Of a stretch of DNA of 64,000 nucleotides, positions 55,621-64,000 are shown piece by piece. A model generated the notes under the pieces. The model made no database searches and had not been told where the DNA came from. It was given only the letters and a program-made list of their open reading frames with translations. How positions within the stretch are numbered: position 1 is the first letter of the stretch; the number at the start of each line of letters is the position of its first letter. The position numbers were made by a program, and so were the translations under genes. The stretch spans positions 3,224,001 to 3,288,000 of the forward strand of contig NZ_JAUSZX010000001.1 in assembly GCF_030818015.1 (NCBI RefSeq). The letters are read 5' to 3'. This stretch comes from Arthrobacter globiformis (GTDB lineage: Bacteria; Actinomycetota; Actinomycetes; Actinomycetales; Micrococcaceae).

Positions 55621-56838
55621 TTAGTTCAGGAGGGCGTCGACAAAAGCCTCTGTCTCGAACGGTGCGAGGTCGTCCGCGCCTTCGCCGAGGCCGATGAGCT
55701 TGACCGGCACGCCGAGGCTCTTCTGGATGGCGACGACGATGCCACCCTTCGCTGTTCCGTCCAGCTTGGTCAGCACGATGCCGGTGATGTTGACAACCTC
55801 GGCGAAGACCCGCGCCTGGTTGAGCCCGTTCTGGCCGGTGGTGGCATCCAGCACCAGGAGGACCTCGTCCACCTCCGCCAGCTTTTCCACGACGCGCTTG
55901 ACCTTGCCGAGCTCGTCCATCAGGCCGACCTTGTTCTGCAGTCGGCCGGCGGTGTCGATCATGACGACGTCGACTTCCTGCTCGATGCCGGCCTTCACGG
56001 CCTCGTAGGCCACGGACGCCGGGTCCGCGCCGTCGATGTCGGATTTCACGGTGGGAACCCCCACTCGCTGTCCCCAGGTTGCCAGCTGCTCGGCGGCGGC
56101 TGCGCGGAAGGTGTCGGCAGCGCCGAGCAGGACGTCCTTGTCCTCCGCAACGAGGACGCGGGCCAGCTTTCCGACGGTGGTGGTCTTGCCTACTCCGTTG
56201 ACGCCAACCACCATCATGACGGCAGGCCTGTCCGCGTGCCGTTCAATCCGCAGGCTCCGGTCCATGGACGGGTCCACGATCTTGATGAGCTCTTCCCGGA
56301 GCAGTGCCTTGACGTGCTCGGGGTCGCGCGTGCCCAGGACCTTGACGCGTTCGCGGAGCGAGTCCACCAGCTGCATGGTGGGTTCAGTGCCAAGGTCGGC
56401 CAGGAGCAGGGTCTCCTCCACCTCATCCCAGACGTTCTCATCGATCTTGTCGCTGGAGAGCAGTGCCAGTAGGCCCTTGCCGAGCACGTTGTTGGACTTG
56501 ACCAGGCGCTCCCGGAGGCGGGTGAGCCGGCCGGCCACGGGCAGCGGCGTCTCCACCTGAATGGTTTCCAGGCCGGCCGCGTCATCCGGGACGTCGGCTT
56601 CCAGCCCTTCAAGGTCGACGGCGTCCGGAACCTTGCTCTCGGCAGGCGCGGCAGGGGCAGCCGGGCGGTCCTCAAGGAGCGTGCCTCCGCCCGCGAGCGG
56701 CTCAACGGGGTCGTTGGCGTCCCGGGTGCCGGGGTACTGGTTGCCGGATTTCCGGGCCTTCATCAGCACCGGGACCAGCCCGCCGATAACTACCAGGGCA
56801 GCAAGAATGGGCAGAAGAATGGGGATGATGTCATTCAC
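55621..56838 (-). CDS. ftsY: Signal recognition particle receptor FtsY
   Basis: Membrane-associated GTPase partner of Ffh. One N-terminal hydrophobic helix (about 5-26) and an acidic/Pro-Ala-rich linker lead to the NG domain from about 105; GVNGVGKTTTVGKLA is Walker A, DTAGRLQNKVGLM and TKLDGTAKGG follow. It is 405 residues. GTG start with AGGGGT immediately upstream. Follows smc by 103 bases on the same strand; the gap holds short tandem repeats. Confidence 0.96.
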   Translation of the reverse strand: MNDIIPILLPILAALVVIGGLVPVLMKARKSGNQYPGTRDANDPVEPLAGGGTLLEDRPAAPAAPAESKVPDAVDLEGLEADVPDDAAGLETIQVETPLPVAGRLTRLRERLVKSNNVLGKGLLALLSSDKIDENVWDEVEETLLLADLGTEPTMQLVDSLRERVKVLGTRDPEHVKALLREELIKIVDPSMDRSLRIERHADRPAVMMVVGVNGVGKTTTVGKLARVLVAEDKDVLLGAADTFRAAAAEQLATWGQRVGVPTVKSDIDGADPASVAYEAVKAGIEQEVDVVMIDTAGRLQNKVGLMDELGKVKRVVEKLAEVDEVLLVLDATTGQNGLNQARVFAEVVNITGIVLTKLDGTAKGGIVVAIQKSLGVPVKLIGLGEGADDLAPFETEAFVDALLN

Positions 56839-56845
56839 ACCCCTA

Positions 56846-56894
56846 GCTTCTCACAAGCCACAGGCGCTTCTCACGAGCACAGTCGCTTCTCACA
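56846..56894. repeat. Three short tandem repeats between smc and ftsY
   Basis: GCTTCTCAC(A/G)AGC is repeated at 56846, 56866 and 56885 (period 20 and 19 bases). Confidence 0.7.
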
Positions 56895-56941
56895 AGCCGC
56901 AGCGGCACGGACGGCCACGGCCGCCCCGTCCTGGACGTCCC

Positions 56942-59900
56942 CTAGACGTCCGCTCCCAGCCGCTGGCTGATAACGGTGGACACGCCGTCGCCCCGCATGG
57001 TCACGCCGTAGAGCGCGTCGGCCACCTCCATGGTCCGCTTCTGGTGGGTGATCACGATCAGCTGGCTGGATTCCCGGAGCTCTTCGAAAATCGTAATGAG
57101 CCGGCCGAGGTTGGTGTCATCAAGGGCGGCTTCGACCTCGTCCATAACGTAGAACGGCGAGGGCCGGGCCTTGAAGATGGCCACGAGCAGGGCCACCGCG
57201 GTGAGCGACCGCTCGCCGCCGGACAGCAGGGACAGCCGCTTGATTTTCTTGCCGGCGGGCCGGGCTTCGACCTCGATGCCTGTGGTGAGCATGTCCGTGG
57301 GGTCGGTCAGCACCAGTCTGCCCTCGCCGCCGGGGAAGAGCCGGCCGAAGACCCGCACGAACTGGGCCGAGGTGTCCGCGAAGGCCTCCGAGAAGACTTT
57401 CTGCACGCGGTCATCCACTTCCTTGATGATGTCCAGCAGGTCCTTGCGGCTGGCCTTGAGGTCCTCCAGCTGGGTGCTGAGGAACTGGTGGCGTTCCTCC
57501 AGCGCGGCGAACTCCTCCAGCGCCAGGGGGTTGACCTTGCCCAGCGATGACAGGTCGCGTTCGGCCTTGCGGAGCCGCTTTTCCTGTTCCTCCCGAACGA
57601 ACGGCACGCCCTCCACCACTGGCTGGCCCTCGGCATCGACCGGCGCCCGCAGCGCGGCCCACTTGTCCTTGGAAGCGGCAGCGGCCACGGGCACCGGCTG
57701 GTCCGGCCCGTAGTCGGCCACGAGCTGGTCTGCGGTGAGTCCCAGATCCTCCACCGACTTCGTTTCCAGCGCCTCGATCCGGAGCCGCTGCTGCGCGCGG
57801 GCCAGCTCATCGCGGTGCACCGAGTCAGTCAGTTCCGCCAGTTCGCGGGCCAGCGCGTCGTTGGCAGTGCGGATATCGGCCAGTTCCCGGTCCCGCTGCT
57901 CCCGGACTTGCTCGGCGTGGTCGCGCTCCCGGCTGGCCAGCTCAACGGAAACGTCGCTGAACCGGATCAGCTCCTCCGCCGTGGCCGAGACAGCTGCCGC
58001 CCGCTTGGCCTGGATCCTTCGACGCCGCGCCCGTTCGGCCGCCTGTTCTCGCGCCCGGCGTTCCGAGGCTGCCGCCCGTTCCAGCGAAGTGGCCCTGTTG
58101 CGGATGGCCGTGAGCTGTTCTTCCCGGCTGCGCAGGGACAGACGGGCTTCCATTTCGGCGGACCGCGCCTGCGATGCGGCCAGGGCCAGTGCGTCCCGCT
58201 GCTCCGTGGACGGTTCCTCCTCGGCGGGTGCGTCCTGTGCCGCCGCCAGCCGGGCGGTCACCGCCGTCAGCGCCTCCTGCTCGGTCACGATGTTTGCCTC
58301 TGCGCGGGCCAGTGACGCCGCCAGCCGTTCGCTTTCGCCGACGGCGCTGCGCAGGACCGAGTTGAGGTGGCCCAGCCGTTCGGCCACCGCTGCCAGCCGG
58401 GCATCCGATTCGTGCAGGCGCTCCAAGGCGGCGTCCGCCCGTTCCTGCGCCTCGGCGCGACGGGCCCCGGCGGCAGCCAGGGCAAAGCGGCACTGTTCCA
58501 GCCCGGCGGTGACGGCCGTCAGGCGGGACGCGGCGTCGTCGACGGCGGCCTGCACCTCAAGCAGTGAGGGCGCCTTCGCGGAACCGCCGGTGACGGTCCA
58601 AGCGGTGAACACATCGCCCGCGAGCGTCACGGCGGTAAGGTCGGGACGCTCGGCGACGAGGTCCGCCGCCGTGTCATGGTCCTCGACGACGGCGGTGGCT
58701 GCGAGCAGTGTTCGCACGGCCGCCGCCGTGGTACCGGAGGCCGTCACCAGGTCCACCGCCGGGCGGGCCCCGGCGGGCAGTGGACCGGCAGCGGGCCTTC
58801 CTGCGGGAGGCGCCGCGGCCTCGAGCAGCAGCGTGGCCCGGCCGGCGTCGTCCTCCCTGAGGAGGCGCACCAATTCCGCCGCAGTTCCGGCGTCCCGGAC
58901 CACGATGGCGTCCGAAGCGCTGCCGAGGGCTGCCGCAACGGCTGCCTCATAGCCCGGCTCAACGCTCAGGGCCGCAGCCAGCGGACCGACGGTGCCAGCC
59001 ACCCCGGCACCGAGGACATGTTCGGAGCCGTCCTTGCGGTTGAGACCCAGCTGCAGCGCCTCGTGCCGCGCCTTCAGCGCGTCCCGTTCGCGGATGGCGT
59101 CGCGTTCGGTGCTTTTCAGCAAATCGATCTCGGTGAGGATGCCGTCTAGGGCTGCGCAGGCGTCCTCGTATTCAGCATCAAGGGTTTCCTCGCCGTCCTC
59201 GACCCCCGCCACCTGCGATTCGAGCGCGGTGAATTCGGACTGGGCATGACGGCGGCGCTCAACGCCAGCGGCCAAGGATTCTCGCAGCCTGCCGACTTCG
59301 GCCTGGGCAGATTCCACCTTTGACCGCGCCGCCCCCACCTGCCCGGCCAGGCGTGCCAGGCCCTCACGCCGGTCGGCGGCGGCCCGCAGCGCGGCGGTGA
59401 GCCGCTTCTCCTCGGCCGCGGCGGCATCCTCGGCCGCTGACTTGGCGGCAGTGGCGGCCTCCAGCGCGGCTCGCCCTTCAAGGATGTCCTTTTCCAGGTC
59501 CGCCTGCTCACTGCGGACCCGTGCGGCTTGCCGCTCCAGCTGTTCCGGGTCCCGGCCCGGCTCCGGCGCCGGGTCTGCGGAGCCAAGCAGGCGGCAGCGT
59601 TCCTGGGCCAGGGATGCGAGCGAACGCAGGCGCTCCCGTCCGGCGGACAGCTGGTACCACGTGTCCCTGGCGGCGTTCAGCCGGGGGGTCGCCTCCGCAG
59701 CGAGCTGCTCCAGTGACGCCTGCCGCCGGCGGCCCTCCTCAAGCTGGGTTTCGACGACGGCGCGCCGCGCCTTGAGCGCAGACTCGTCGGCGATGTCCTG
59801 GGCAAGGGTGTTCTGGAGCTGGACAAGGTCATCGGCCAGCAGCCTGGCCCGGGCATCGCGGACCTCGAACTGGACGGTCTGCGCGCGCCGCGCCACCTCT

Positions 59901-60526
59901 GCCTGTTTGCCCAGCGGTGTGAGCTGTCGGCGGATTTCCCCGGTCAAGTCGCTGAGCCGCTGGAGGTTGGCCTGCATCGCCTCCAGCTTGCGGACGGTCT
60001 TTTCCTTGCGCCGCCGGTGTTTGAGGATGCCGGCGGCTTCTTCGATGAAGCCCCTGCGGTCCTCGGGAGTGGCGTGCAGGACCCGGTCCAGTTGCCCCTG
60101 TCCCACGATGACGTGCATTTCGCGGCCGAGTCCCGAGTCGGAGAGGAGTTCCTGGATGTCCAGGAGCCGGCAGGCTGAGCCGTTGATGGCGTACTCGGAA
60201 CCGCCGGTCCGGAACAGCGTGCGGGAGATGGTGACTTCGCTGTATTCGATCGGCAGTGCGCCGTCGGTGTTGTCGATGGTGAGTGAGACGTGCGCGCGGC
60301 CCAGCGGGGGACGGCCGGACGTGCCGGCAAAAATGACGTCCTCCATCTTGCCACCGCGGAGGGTTTTGGCGCCCTGCTCCCCCATGACCCAGGCCAGGGC
60401 GTCCACCACGTTGGACTTGCCCGAGCCGTTGGGCCCGACAACTGCCGTGACGCCGGGCTCAAAGTCGAATGTCGTGGCCGACGCAAACGACTTGAAGCCC
60501 CTGACGGTCAGACTCTTGAGGTGCAA
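56942..60526 (-). CDS. smc: Chromosome segregation protein SMC
   Basis: Condensin ATPase that organises chromosomes. Walker A GPNGSGKSNVVDALAWVMG is at about 33-51, coiled coils from about 165 to 500 and 680 to 1010 flank a hinge around 510-640, and the C-terminal head carries LLSGGERSLTAVALL and the Walker B FYVMDEVEAALDD. It is 1194 residues, normal. TTG start: the conserved N-terminus HLKSLTVRGFKSFA follows directly, with GGAG ten bases upstream. Downstream of mutM, before ftsY, the usual order; scpA/scpB are not in the window. Confidence 0.97.
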   Translation of the reverse strand: MHLKSLTVRGFKSFASATTFDFEPGVTAVVGPNGSGKSNVVDALAWVMGEQGAKTLRGGKMEDVIFAGTSGRPPLGRAHVSLTIDNTDGALPIEYSEVTISRTLFRTGGSEYAINGSACRLLDIQELLSDSGLGREMHVIVGQGQLDRVLHATPEDRRGFIEEAAGILKHRRRKEKTVRKLEAMQANLQRLSDLTGEIRRQLTPLGKQAEVARRAQTVQFEVRDARARLLADDLVQLQNTLAQDIADESALKARRAVVETQLEEGRRRQASLEQLAAEATPRLNAARDTWYQLSAGRERLRSLASLAQERCRLLGSADPAPEPGRDPEQLERQAARVRSEQADLEKDILEGRAALEAATAAKSAAEDAAAAEEKRLTAALRAAADRREGLARLAGQVGAARSKVESAQAEVGRLRESLAAGVERRRHAQSEFTALESQVAGVEDGEETLDAEYEDACAALDGILTEIDLLKSTERDAIRERDALKARHEALQLGLNRKDGSEHVLGAGVAGTVGPLAAALSVEPGYEAAVAAALGSASDAIVVRDAGTAAELVRLLREDDAGRATLLLEAAAPPAGRPAAGPLPAGARPAVDLVTASGTTAAAVRTLLAATAVVEDHDTAADLVAERPDLTAVTLAGDVFTAWTVTGGSAKAPSLLEVQAAVDDAASRLTAVTAGLEQCRFALAAAGARRAEAQERADAALERLHESDARLAAVAERLGHLNSVLRSAVGESERLAASLARAEANIVTEQEALTAVTARLAAAQDAPAEEEPSTEQRDALALAASQARSAEMEARLSLRSREEQLTAIRNRATSLERAAASERRAREQAAERARRRRIQAKRAAAVSATAEELIRFSDVSVELASRERDHAEQVREQRDRELADIRTANDALARELAELTDSVHRDELARAQQRLRIEALETKSVEDLGLTADQLVADYGPDQPVPVAAAASKDKWAALRAPVDAEGQPVVEGVPFVREEQEKRLRKAERDLSSLGKVNPLALEEFAALEERHQFLSTQLEDLKASRKDLLDIIKEVDDRVQKVFSEAFADTSAQFVRVFGRLFPGGEGRLVLTDPTDMLTTGIEVEARPAGKKIKRLSLLSGGERSLTAVALLVAIFKARPSPFYVMDEVEAALDDTNLGRLITIFEELRESSQLIVITHQKRTMEVADALYGVTMRGDGVSTVISQRLGADV

Positions 60527-60647
60527 GGTTTTCAGATCTCCAAAGGTGGCGGCAGCGGGTGCTAATCCTCCACCAAATCTAGCGGCTAACGGGCCGGGAT
60601 CCCCGGATTTAGGGCCTTCCGGGCCCTCCGAAGCAGGGTGGCAATTC

Positions 60648-61619
60648 TCACCAGCGGCCGTTGCGCGGCCGCGGCTGGCACACGGGGCAAGTGTAGGAGG
60701 AACGGTTCATGAACTGCTCGCGCTTCAGAATGCTGCGGATCCCCGCGGCCGCGCAGCGCCGGCACTCCTCCCCCTCCCTGCCGTAGGCGTTGAGGGACCG
60801 CTCAAAGTAACCGGACGCGCCATTGACGTTGACGTACAGCGAATCGAAGCTGGTGCCGCCGGCGGCCAAGGCATCGGTCATCACGTCGCGGGCAGCGGCG
60901 AGGACGCGCTCGGCGTCGGCCCGCCGGAGGGTGTCGGTGGGCCGCGCATAGTGCAGTTTGGCCCGCCACAGGGCCTCGTCGGCGTAGATGTTGCCGATCC
61001 CGGAGACGAGCCCCTGGTCCAGCAGTGCGCGTTTGAGCCCGGTCTTCCGCTTCCGGAGACGGCGGTAGAAAGTGTCAAAGGAAAAATGCGGATCCAGGGG
61101 GTCGCGCGCGATGTGCGAGGCTTCCTCGGCGATGACCGGCACCGGGTCCTCCGCGAGCCCGCCGGGCCCGCCGTCGTCCGTGGGAACGAGCGTGGTGACG
61201 AAGAGGCCGCCGAAGATCCGCTGGTCCACGAACCGCAGCTGCTCCGGCATGGTTCCCTCCGGGCTCAGCCGCAGGCGGATCTTTAGGTGCTTCTCGTCCG
61301 GAACGGAGCTGTCCTGCATCAGGAGCTGTCCGCTCATGCCGAGGTGGGCCATGAGCGCGACGCCCGGCAGCCCTGAACCGCTGGCATCTGTATCAGTGCG
61401 CGCCGCGCCGTCCTCCTGCAGCGGCATCCAGAGGAACTTGCCGCGGCGGACGACGTCGAGGACTTTGGCCCCCTCAAGGTTCCCGGCGAAATCATCGGGT
61501 CCCAGGGCATGCCGGCGCACAGACCTCGGGTCAACCACGTCGACGCCGGTGATGGTCCGGCCGCGCACCCAGTTGACCAGGCCGCGGCGGACCACCTCGA
61601 CTTCGGGAAGTTCAGGCAC
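60648..61619 (-). CDS. mutM: Formamidopyrimidine-DNA glycosylase
   Basis: Excises 8-oxoguanine and cleaves the AP site. The catalytic N-terminus [13 protein letters not shown] (after Met removal) is intact, [12 protein letters not shown] follows, and the C-terminal zinc finger is ECRRC...YTCPVC. It is 323 residues, about 40 longer than E. coli MutM because of insertions near 70-80 and 150. GTG start, six bases after the rnc stop, so co-transcribed with rnc and smc. Confidence 0.96.
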   Translation of the reverse strand: MPELPEVEVVRRGLVNWVRGRTITGVDVVDPRSVRRHALGPDDFAGNLEGAKVLDVVRRGKFLWMPLQEDGAARTDTDASGSGLPGVALMAHLGMSGQLLMQDSSVPDEKHLKIRLRLSPEGTMPEQLRFVDQRIFGGLFVTTLVPTDDGGPGGLAEDPVPVIAEEASHIARDPLDPHFSFDTFYRRLRKRKTGLKRALLDQGLVSGIGNIYADEALWRAKLHYARPTDTLRRADAERVLAAARDVMTDALAAGGTSFDSLYVNVNGASGYFERSLNAYGREGEECRRCAAAGIRSILKREQFMNRSSYTCPVCQPRPRNGRW

Positions 61620-61625
61620 GGGCGG

Positions 61626-62381
61626 TTAGCTGCCGGCGGCGGATTCCGACGGGGCCGCTGAGACGTCCGCCGGCGCAGACTCCGCACCAGAAAGCTTGGC
61701 CTCCGCACCCGAGAGCTTCCGCCAGGCATCTGCCGCAGCTTCCTGCTCGGCTTCCTTCTTGGAGTGGCCGGAGCCCTTTCCGTAGGCAGTTCCGCCGATC
61801 TGGAGTACGGCGACGAAGGTGCGCGCGTGGTCCGGGCCGGAGCCCTCGACGGCGTAGTAGATGCTGCCCAGCTGCCGTCCCGCGGCCAGCTCCTGGATGC
61901 TGGTTTTCCAGTCCGTGCCGGCGCCAAGGGCGGCGGCGTCCTTCAGGAGCGGTCCGATGAGGCGCATCACCAGCTGGCGGGCGGTCTCGATGTCGTTGGA
62001 CACGTAGGTGGCGCCGATGAGGGCTTCCATGGTGTCGGCCAGAATCGAGGCCTTGTTCTTGCCTTCGGTGAGCTTCTCGCCCTGGCCAAGATAGATGTAG
62101 TCCCCGATGCCCAGGCTGCGGCCGATGCCGGCGAGGGCGCGGGTACTCACCACGGCCGACCGGCGCTTGGCCAGGTCGCCCTCGGGGAGCGTCGGGTTGT
62201 CGCGGTACAGCGCATCGGTAACGGAGAAGCCCAGGATGGAGTCGCCCAGGAACTCAAGGCGCTCGTTGGTGGGTATGCCGCCGTTTTCGTAGGCGTACGA
62301 ACGGTGTGTCAGAGCAAGACGAAGCGTCCCGGCGTCAATGAAGACACCGAGACGCTTCAGAAGCTCTTCAGTTGAAGACAT
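61626..62381 (-). CDS. rnc: Ribonuclease III
   Basis: Double-strand-specific RNase for rRNA precursors and mRNA. NERLEFLGDSILGF (about 39-52) is the signature, with DTMEALIGATYV supplying the second metal site; the double-stranded RNA-binding domain (about 160-225) ends GSGHSKKEAEQEAAADAW. It is 251 residues with an Ala/Ser/Glu-rich tail. ATG start, 21 bases downstream of rpmF. Confidence 0.96.
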   Translation of the reverse strand: MSSTEELLKRLGVFIDAGTLRLALTHRSYAYENGGIPTNERLEFLGDSILGFSVTDALYRDNPTLPEGDLAKRRSAVVSTRALAGIGRSLGIGDYIYLGQGEKLTEGKNKASILADTMEALIGATYVSNDIETARQLVMRLIGPLLKDAAALGAGTDWKTSIQELAAGRQLGSIYYAVEGSGPDHARTFVAVLQIGGTAYGKGSGHSKKEAEQEAAADAWRKLSGAEAKLSGAESAPADVSAAPSESAAGS

Positions 62382-62402
62382 CCTGATCAGCTTGGAGGCC
62401 GA

Positions 62403-62606
62403 TTAGACGTCCGCGACCTTGCGGCCCTTGTACTCAAGGAACAGCGCAGTGCCAGCCGAGTCGGTGACGACCTTTGCCTGGTGCGGCAGGCTGTAGGTGA
62501 CCTGGCCGTTCTCGACGGTCTTCACCAGGTGGGGGGCAGTCGCCTTCCACTGGGAGCGGCGGGCGCGGGTATTCGAGCGAGACATTTTCCGCTTGGGAAC
62601 AGCCAC
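62403..62606 (-). CDS. rpmF: 50S ribosomal protein L32
   Basis: Short basic ribosomal protein of 67 residues. [20 protein letters not shown] starts the family sequence. The zinc-binding CxxC...CxxC pairs of the C+ form are absent, so this is the C- (zinc-free) paralogue type; a zinc-containing L32 is expected only if zinc regulation exists elsewhere. GTG start, 36 bases downstream of yceD. Confidence 0.96.
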   Translation of the reverse strand: MAVPKRKMSRSNTRARRSQWKATAPHLVKTVENGQVTYSLPHQAKVVTDSAGTALFLEYKGRKVADV

Positions 62607-62642
62607 GGCTAACTCATTTCTCTCTAGAAAAACACTTACAAA

Positions 62643-63191
62643 TCAATTTTGCCGGTCAGGCTTAGCCAGATCAGCTAGGGCAGCCCAGCGAGGATCTACG
62701 ACCTCGTGGTGGTGCCCCGGCTCGTCTTCCAGGCGCGCTCCGCATTCGGAACACAGGCCCTGGCAGTCTTCCCGGCACACCGGCTGGAACGGCAGCATGG
62801 TAACAACTGCGTCCCGCAACACCGGCTCAAGATCGATCAGATCGTGCTCGACTCGACGTTGCTCTTCATCGTCTTCCTCATTGGAAGGCAGTGCGCCTTC
62901 GTAGAAGAAAAGTTCTTGCACATTGACCTCAAGGTCATACGCAAGGGGATCCAGGCATCGGCCGCACTCACCGTTTACTTCGGCGAGGGCGGTTCCTGAT
63001 ACCAGAATTCCTTCGTGTACGGCCTCAAGCTTCAGGTCGAGCTCGATATCCGAGCCTTCCTGAACGCCAATGAGCGCCACGCCGAGATCTCCCGGCGCGG
63101 GTACATGTTCCGTCAGTGTACGCATGCTCCCCGGACTGCGTCCGAGGTCCTTGACATCTAGCATCAAGGGCGAACTTGCATCTCGCTTAAT
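62643..63191 (-). CDS. yceD: DUF177 (YceD) family protein, probable ATT start
   Basis: Conserved partner of rpmF, linked to 23S rRNA or ribosome maturation. VNGECGRCLDPL and PVCREDCQGLCSECG carry the cysteine pairs of the family. Starting at ATG 63164 gives 173 residues but lacks a ribosome-binding site, whereas AGGAG (63197-63201) lies five bases before an in-frame ATT at 63191 that adds nine residues (KRDASSPL before MLDV). Related actinobacterial proteins have a residue pattern before this point, so the ATT start (182 residues) is preferred; this is inference. Confidence 0.85.
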   Translation of the reverse strand: MKRDASSPLMLDVKDLGRSPGSMRTLTEHVPAPGDLGVALIGVQEGSDIELDLKLEAVHEGILVSGTALAEVNGECGRCLDPLAYDLEVNVQELFFYEGALPSNEEDDEEQRRVEHDLIDLEPVLRDAVVTMLPFQPVCREDCQGLCSECGARLEDEPGHHHEVVDPRWAALADLAKPDRQN

Positions 63192-63311
63192 GAGAACTCC
63201 TGTTGAACATATGACCGACGTACCATCTTAGCCTGAACTCCCTGACGGACTCAAACCGGATGCCACGACGGGGGAAGCGGCCGGCGTGCACCGGAAACGT
63301 ACCGGACAAGC

Positions 63312-63812
63312 CTACCCCCTGGAGGGCTGGCCCGCGGCAGGCGCGCCAGCAAGAAGCCGTTTCAGCACCGACCGGGGGACGTACTCGGAGACACTCCCGC
63401 CCAGGGTGGCCACTTCCTTGATCAGGGTGGACGACAGGTGCAGGTAGTGCGCCTCCGCCGGAAGGAACACGGTCTCCACTCCGCTCAGCTGCCGGTTCAT
63501 CGTGGCCATGGGAAGCTCGTAGTCAAAGTCCGACGACGACCGGAGCCCCTTCACGATGGCGGACACTCCGCGCTGCCGGCAGTACTCCGCCAGGAGGCCC
63601 TCTCCGACGGGTTCCACCACGATGCCGCGCAGGGAGGCCAGGGTCTCCCTCGCCATCTCAATCCGTTCCTCGAGCGGAAACCGGTACTTCTTGGCATAGT
63701 TGGTGGACACGGCGACGATCACTTCATCAAACAGGCTCGCGGCTCTGGCGATGACCTCGAGGTGTCCATTGTGGATGGGGTCGAAGGAGCCTGGGCATAC
63801 GGCGCGTCTCAT
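63312..63812 (-). CDS. coaD: Phosphopantetheine adenylyltransferase
   Basis: Fourth step of coenzyme A synthesis, transferring AMP to 4'-phosphopantetheine. The nucleotidyltransferase motif PGSFDPIHNGHLEVI is at about 7-21; RGVSAIVKGLRSSSDFDYE and HLSSTLIKEVA follow. It is 166 residues, normal. A TAGGTT box at 63819-63824 on the minus strand lies six bases before the ATG, suggesting leaderless mRNA. First gene of the coaD-yceD-rpmF-rnc-mutM-smc-ftsY series. Confidence 0.96.
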   Translation of the reverse strand: MRRAVCPGSFDPIHNGHLEVIARAASLFDEVIVAVSTNYAKKYRFPLEERIEMARETLASLRGIVVEPVGEGLLAEYCRQRGVSAIVKGLRSSSDFDYELPMATMNRQLSGVETVFLPAEAHYLHLSSTLIKEVATLGGSVSEYVPRSVLKRLLAGAPAAGQPSRG

Positions 63813-63902
63813 GCTCCGAACCTACCGTATCGGCGGCCCGGGATACCATGACTTGGGCACCGGCCGCCACGGGGCCGCGGCTGAACAGACAGGCAGAAAC
63901 CA

Positions 63903-64000
63903 ATGACACAAACACTTCCGGCGCCCTGGCAACGTGCAGCCACCGGGGCGAACCTGCTGGCAAGTGACGGCGCTTTGGGCGTGACGATCTTCGAGGAGAT
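63903..64000 (+). CDS. Start of a PLP-dependent aminotransferase (partial)
   Basis: Only 32 codons are inside the window: polar residues, then GANLLASDGALGVTIFEE. This resembles the start of class I/II aminotransferases of the DapC/kynurenine-type group in actinobacteria, where an SAL- and GQGFP-type stretch follows. The ATG is preceded by CAGGCAGAAACCA, a weak ribosome-binding site. The reading frame stays open to the right edge. Identity rests on this short stretch alone. Confidence 0.45.
   Translation, partial: MTQTLPAPWQRAATGANLLASDGALGVTIFEE

Overview
The window is high-GC DNA with a gene content and order typical of an Actinomycetota chromosome, most likely Arthrobacter/Pseudarthrobacter or a near relative (Micrococcaceae). 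This rests on the polyprenol-phosphomannose mannosyltransferase, DUF3052/DUF3145/DUF2469 proteins, homodimeric AceE next to a PucR-type FasR and a FAS-II operon, frequent GTG/TTG starts, and the smc-ftsY-amtB-glnB...ffh...rpsP-khpA-rimM-trmD-rplS-lepB-rnhB order also known from mycobacteria. It is a core-genome region. I see no prophage, insertion sequence, CRISPR array or defence island.

Layout. 1-12.9 kb: end of a mannosyltransferase gene, orn, tRNA-His, def, a membrane-anchored HNH nuclease, gap, rnpB, a lipoprotein esterase, yaaA, a zinc-ribbon protein and Nif3, msrA, cysK-cysE and an SDR enzyme. 12.9-21.9 kb: sugar-acid island with gnd, a divergent GntR regulator, a three-gene idonate/gluconate-type dehydrogenase operon, a 2-hydroxyacid dehydrogenase, an MHS-type transporter and an IclR regulator. 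22-24.6 kb: DUF6504 gene, tRNA-Val, Sir2 deacylase, peroxiredoxin and DUF3052. 24.9-33.6 kb: aceE, fasR, fabD-fabH-acpP-fabF, DUF3145. 33.8-43.6 kb: xerC-dprA-comM-yraN, DUF2469, rnhB, two signal peptidases, rplS, trmD, rimM, khpA, rpsP. 43.7-49.2 kb: a small hypothetical gene, a two-domain VOC protein, an amidohydrolase, a TPP riboswitch with thiC, and a hydrolase. 49.3-64 kb: ffh, zwf, glnB-amtB, an MFS exporter, ftsY, smc, mutM, rnc, rpmF, yceD, coaD and the start of an aminotransferase gene.

How the genes connect. AceE makes the acetyl-CoA used by the FAS-II operon, and FasR with a matching palindrome before both fasR and fabD suggests a small lipid regulon. The idonate/gluconate enzymes feed the pentose phosphate step catalysed by Gnd, and zwf supplies the same pathway from glucose-6-phosphate. 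Ffh and FtsY form the SRP pathway and the two LepB proteins process exported proteins. CysE and CysK form the cysteine pathway.

The most informative signals are regulatory: about ten genes start 6-7 bases after a TANNNT box without a Shine-Dalgarno sequence (predicted leaderless mRNAs); three promoters in the sugar-acid island share paired TTCA-N6-TGAA-like sites 19 bp apart; a GlnR-like box lies before amtB; and yceD appears to start at ATT. I did not find a clearly new multi-gene system.
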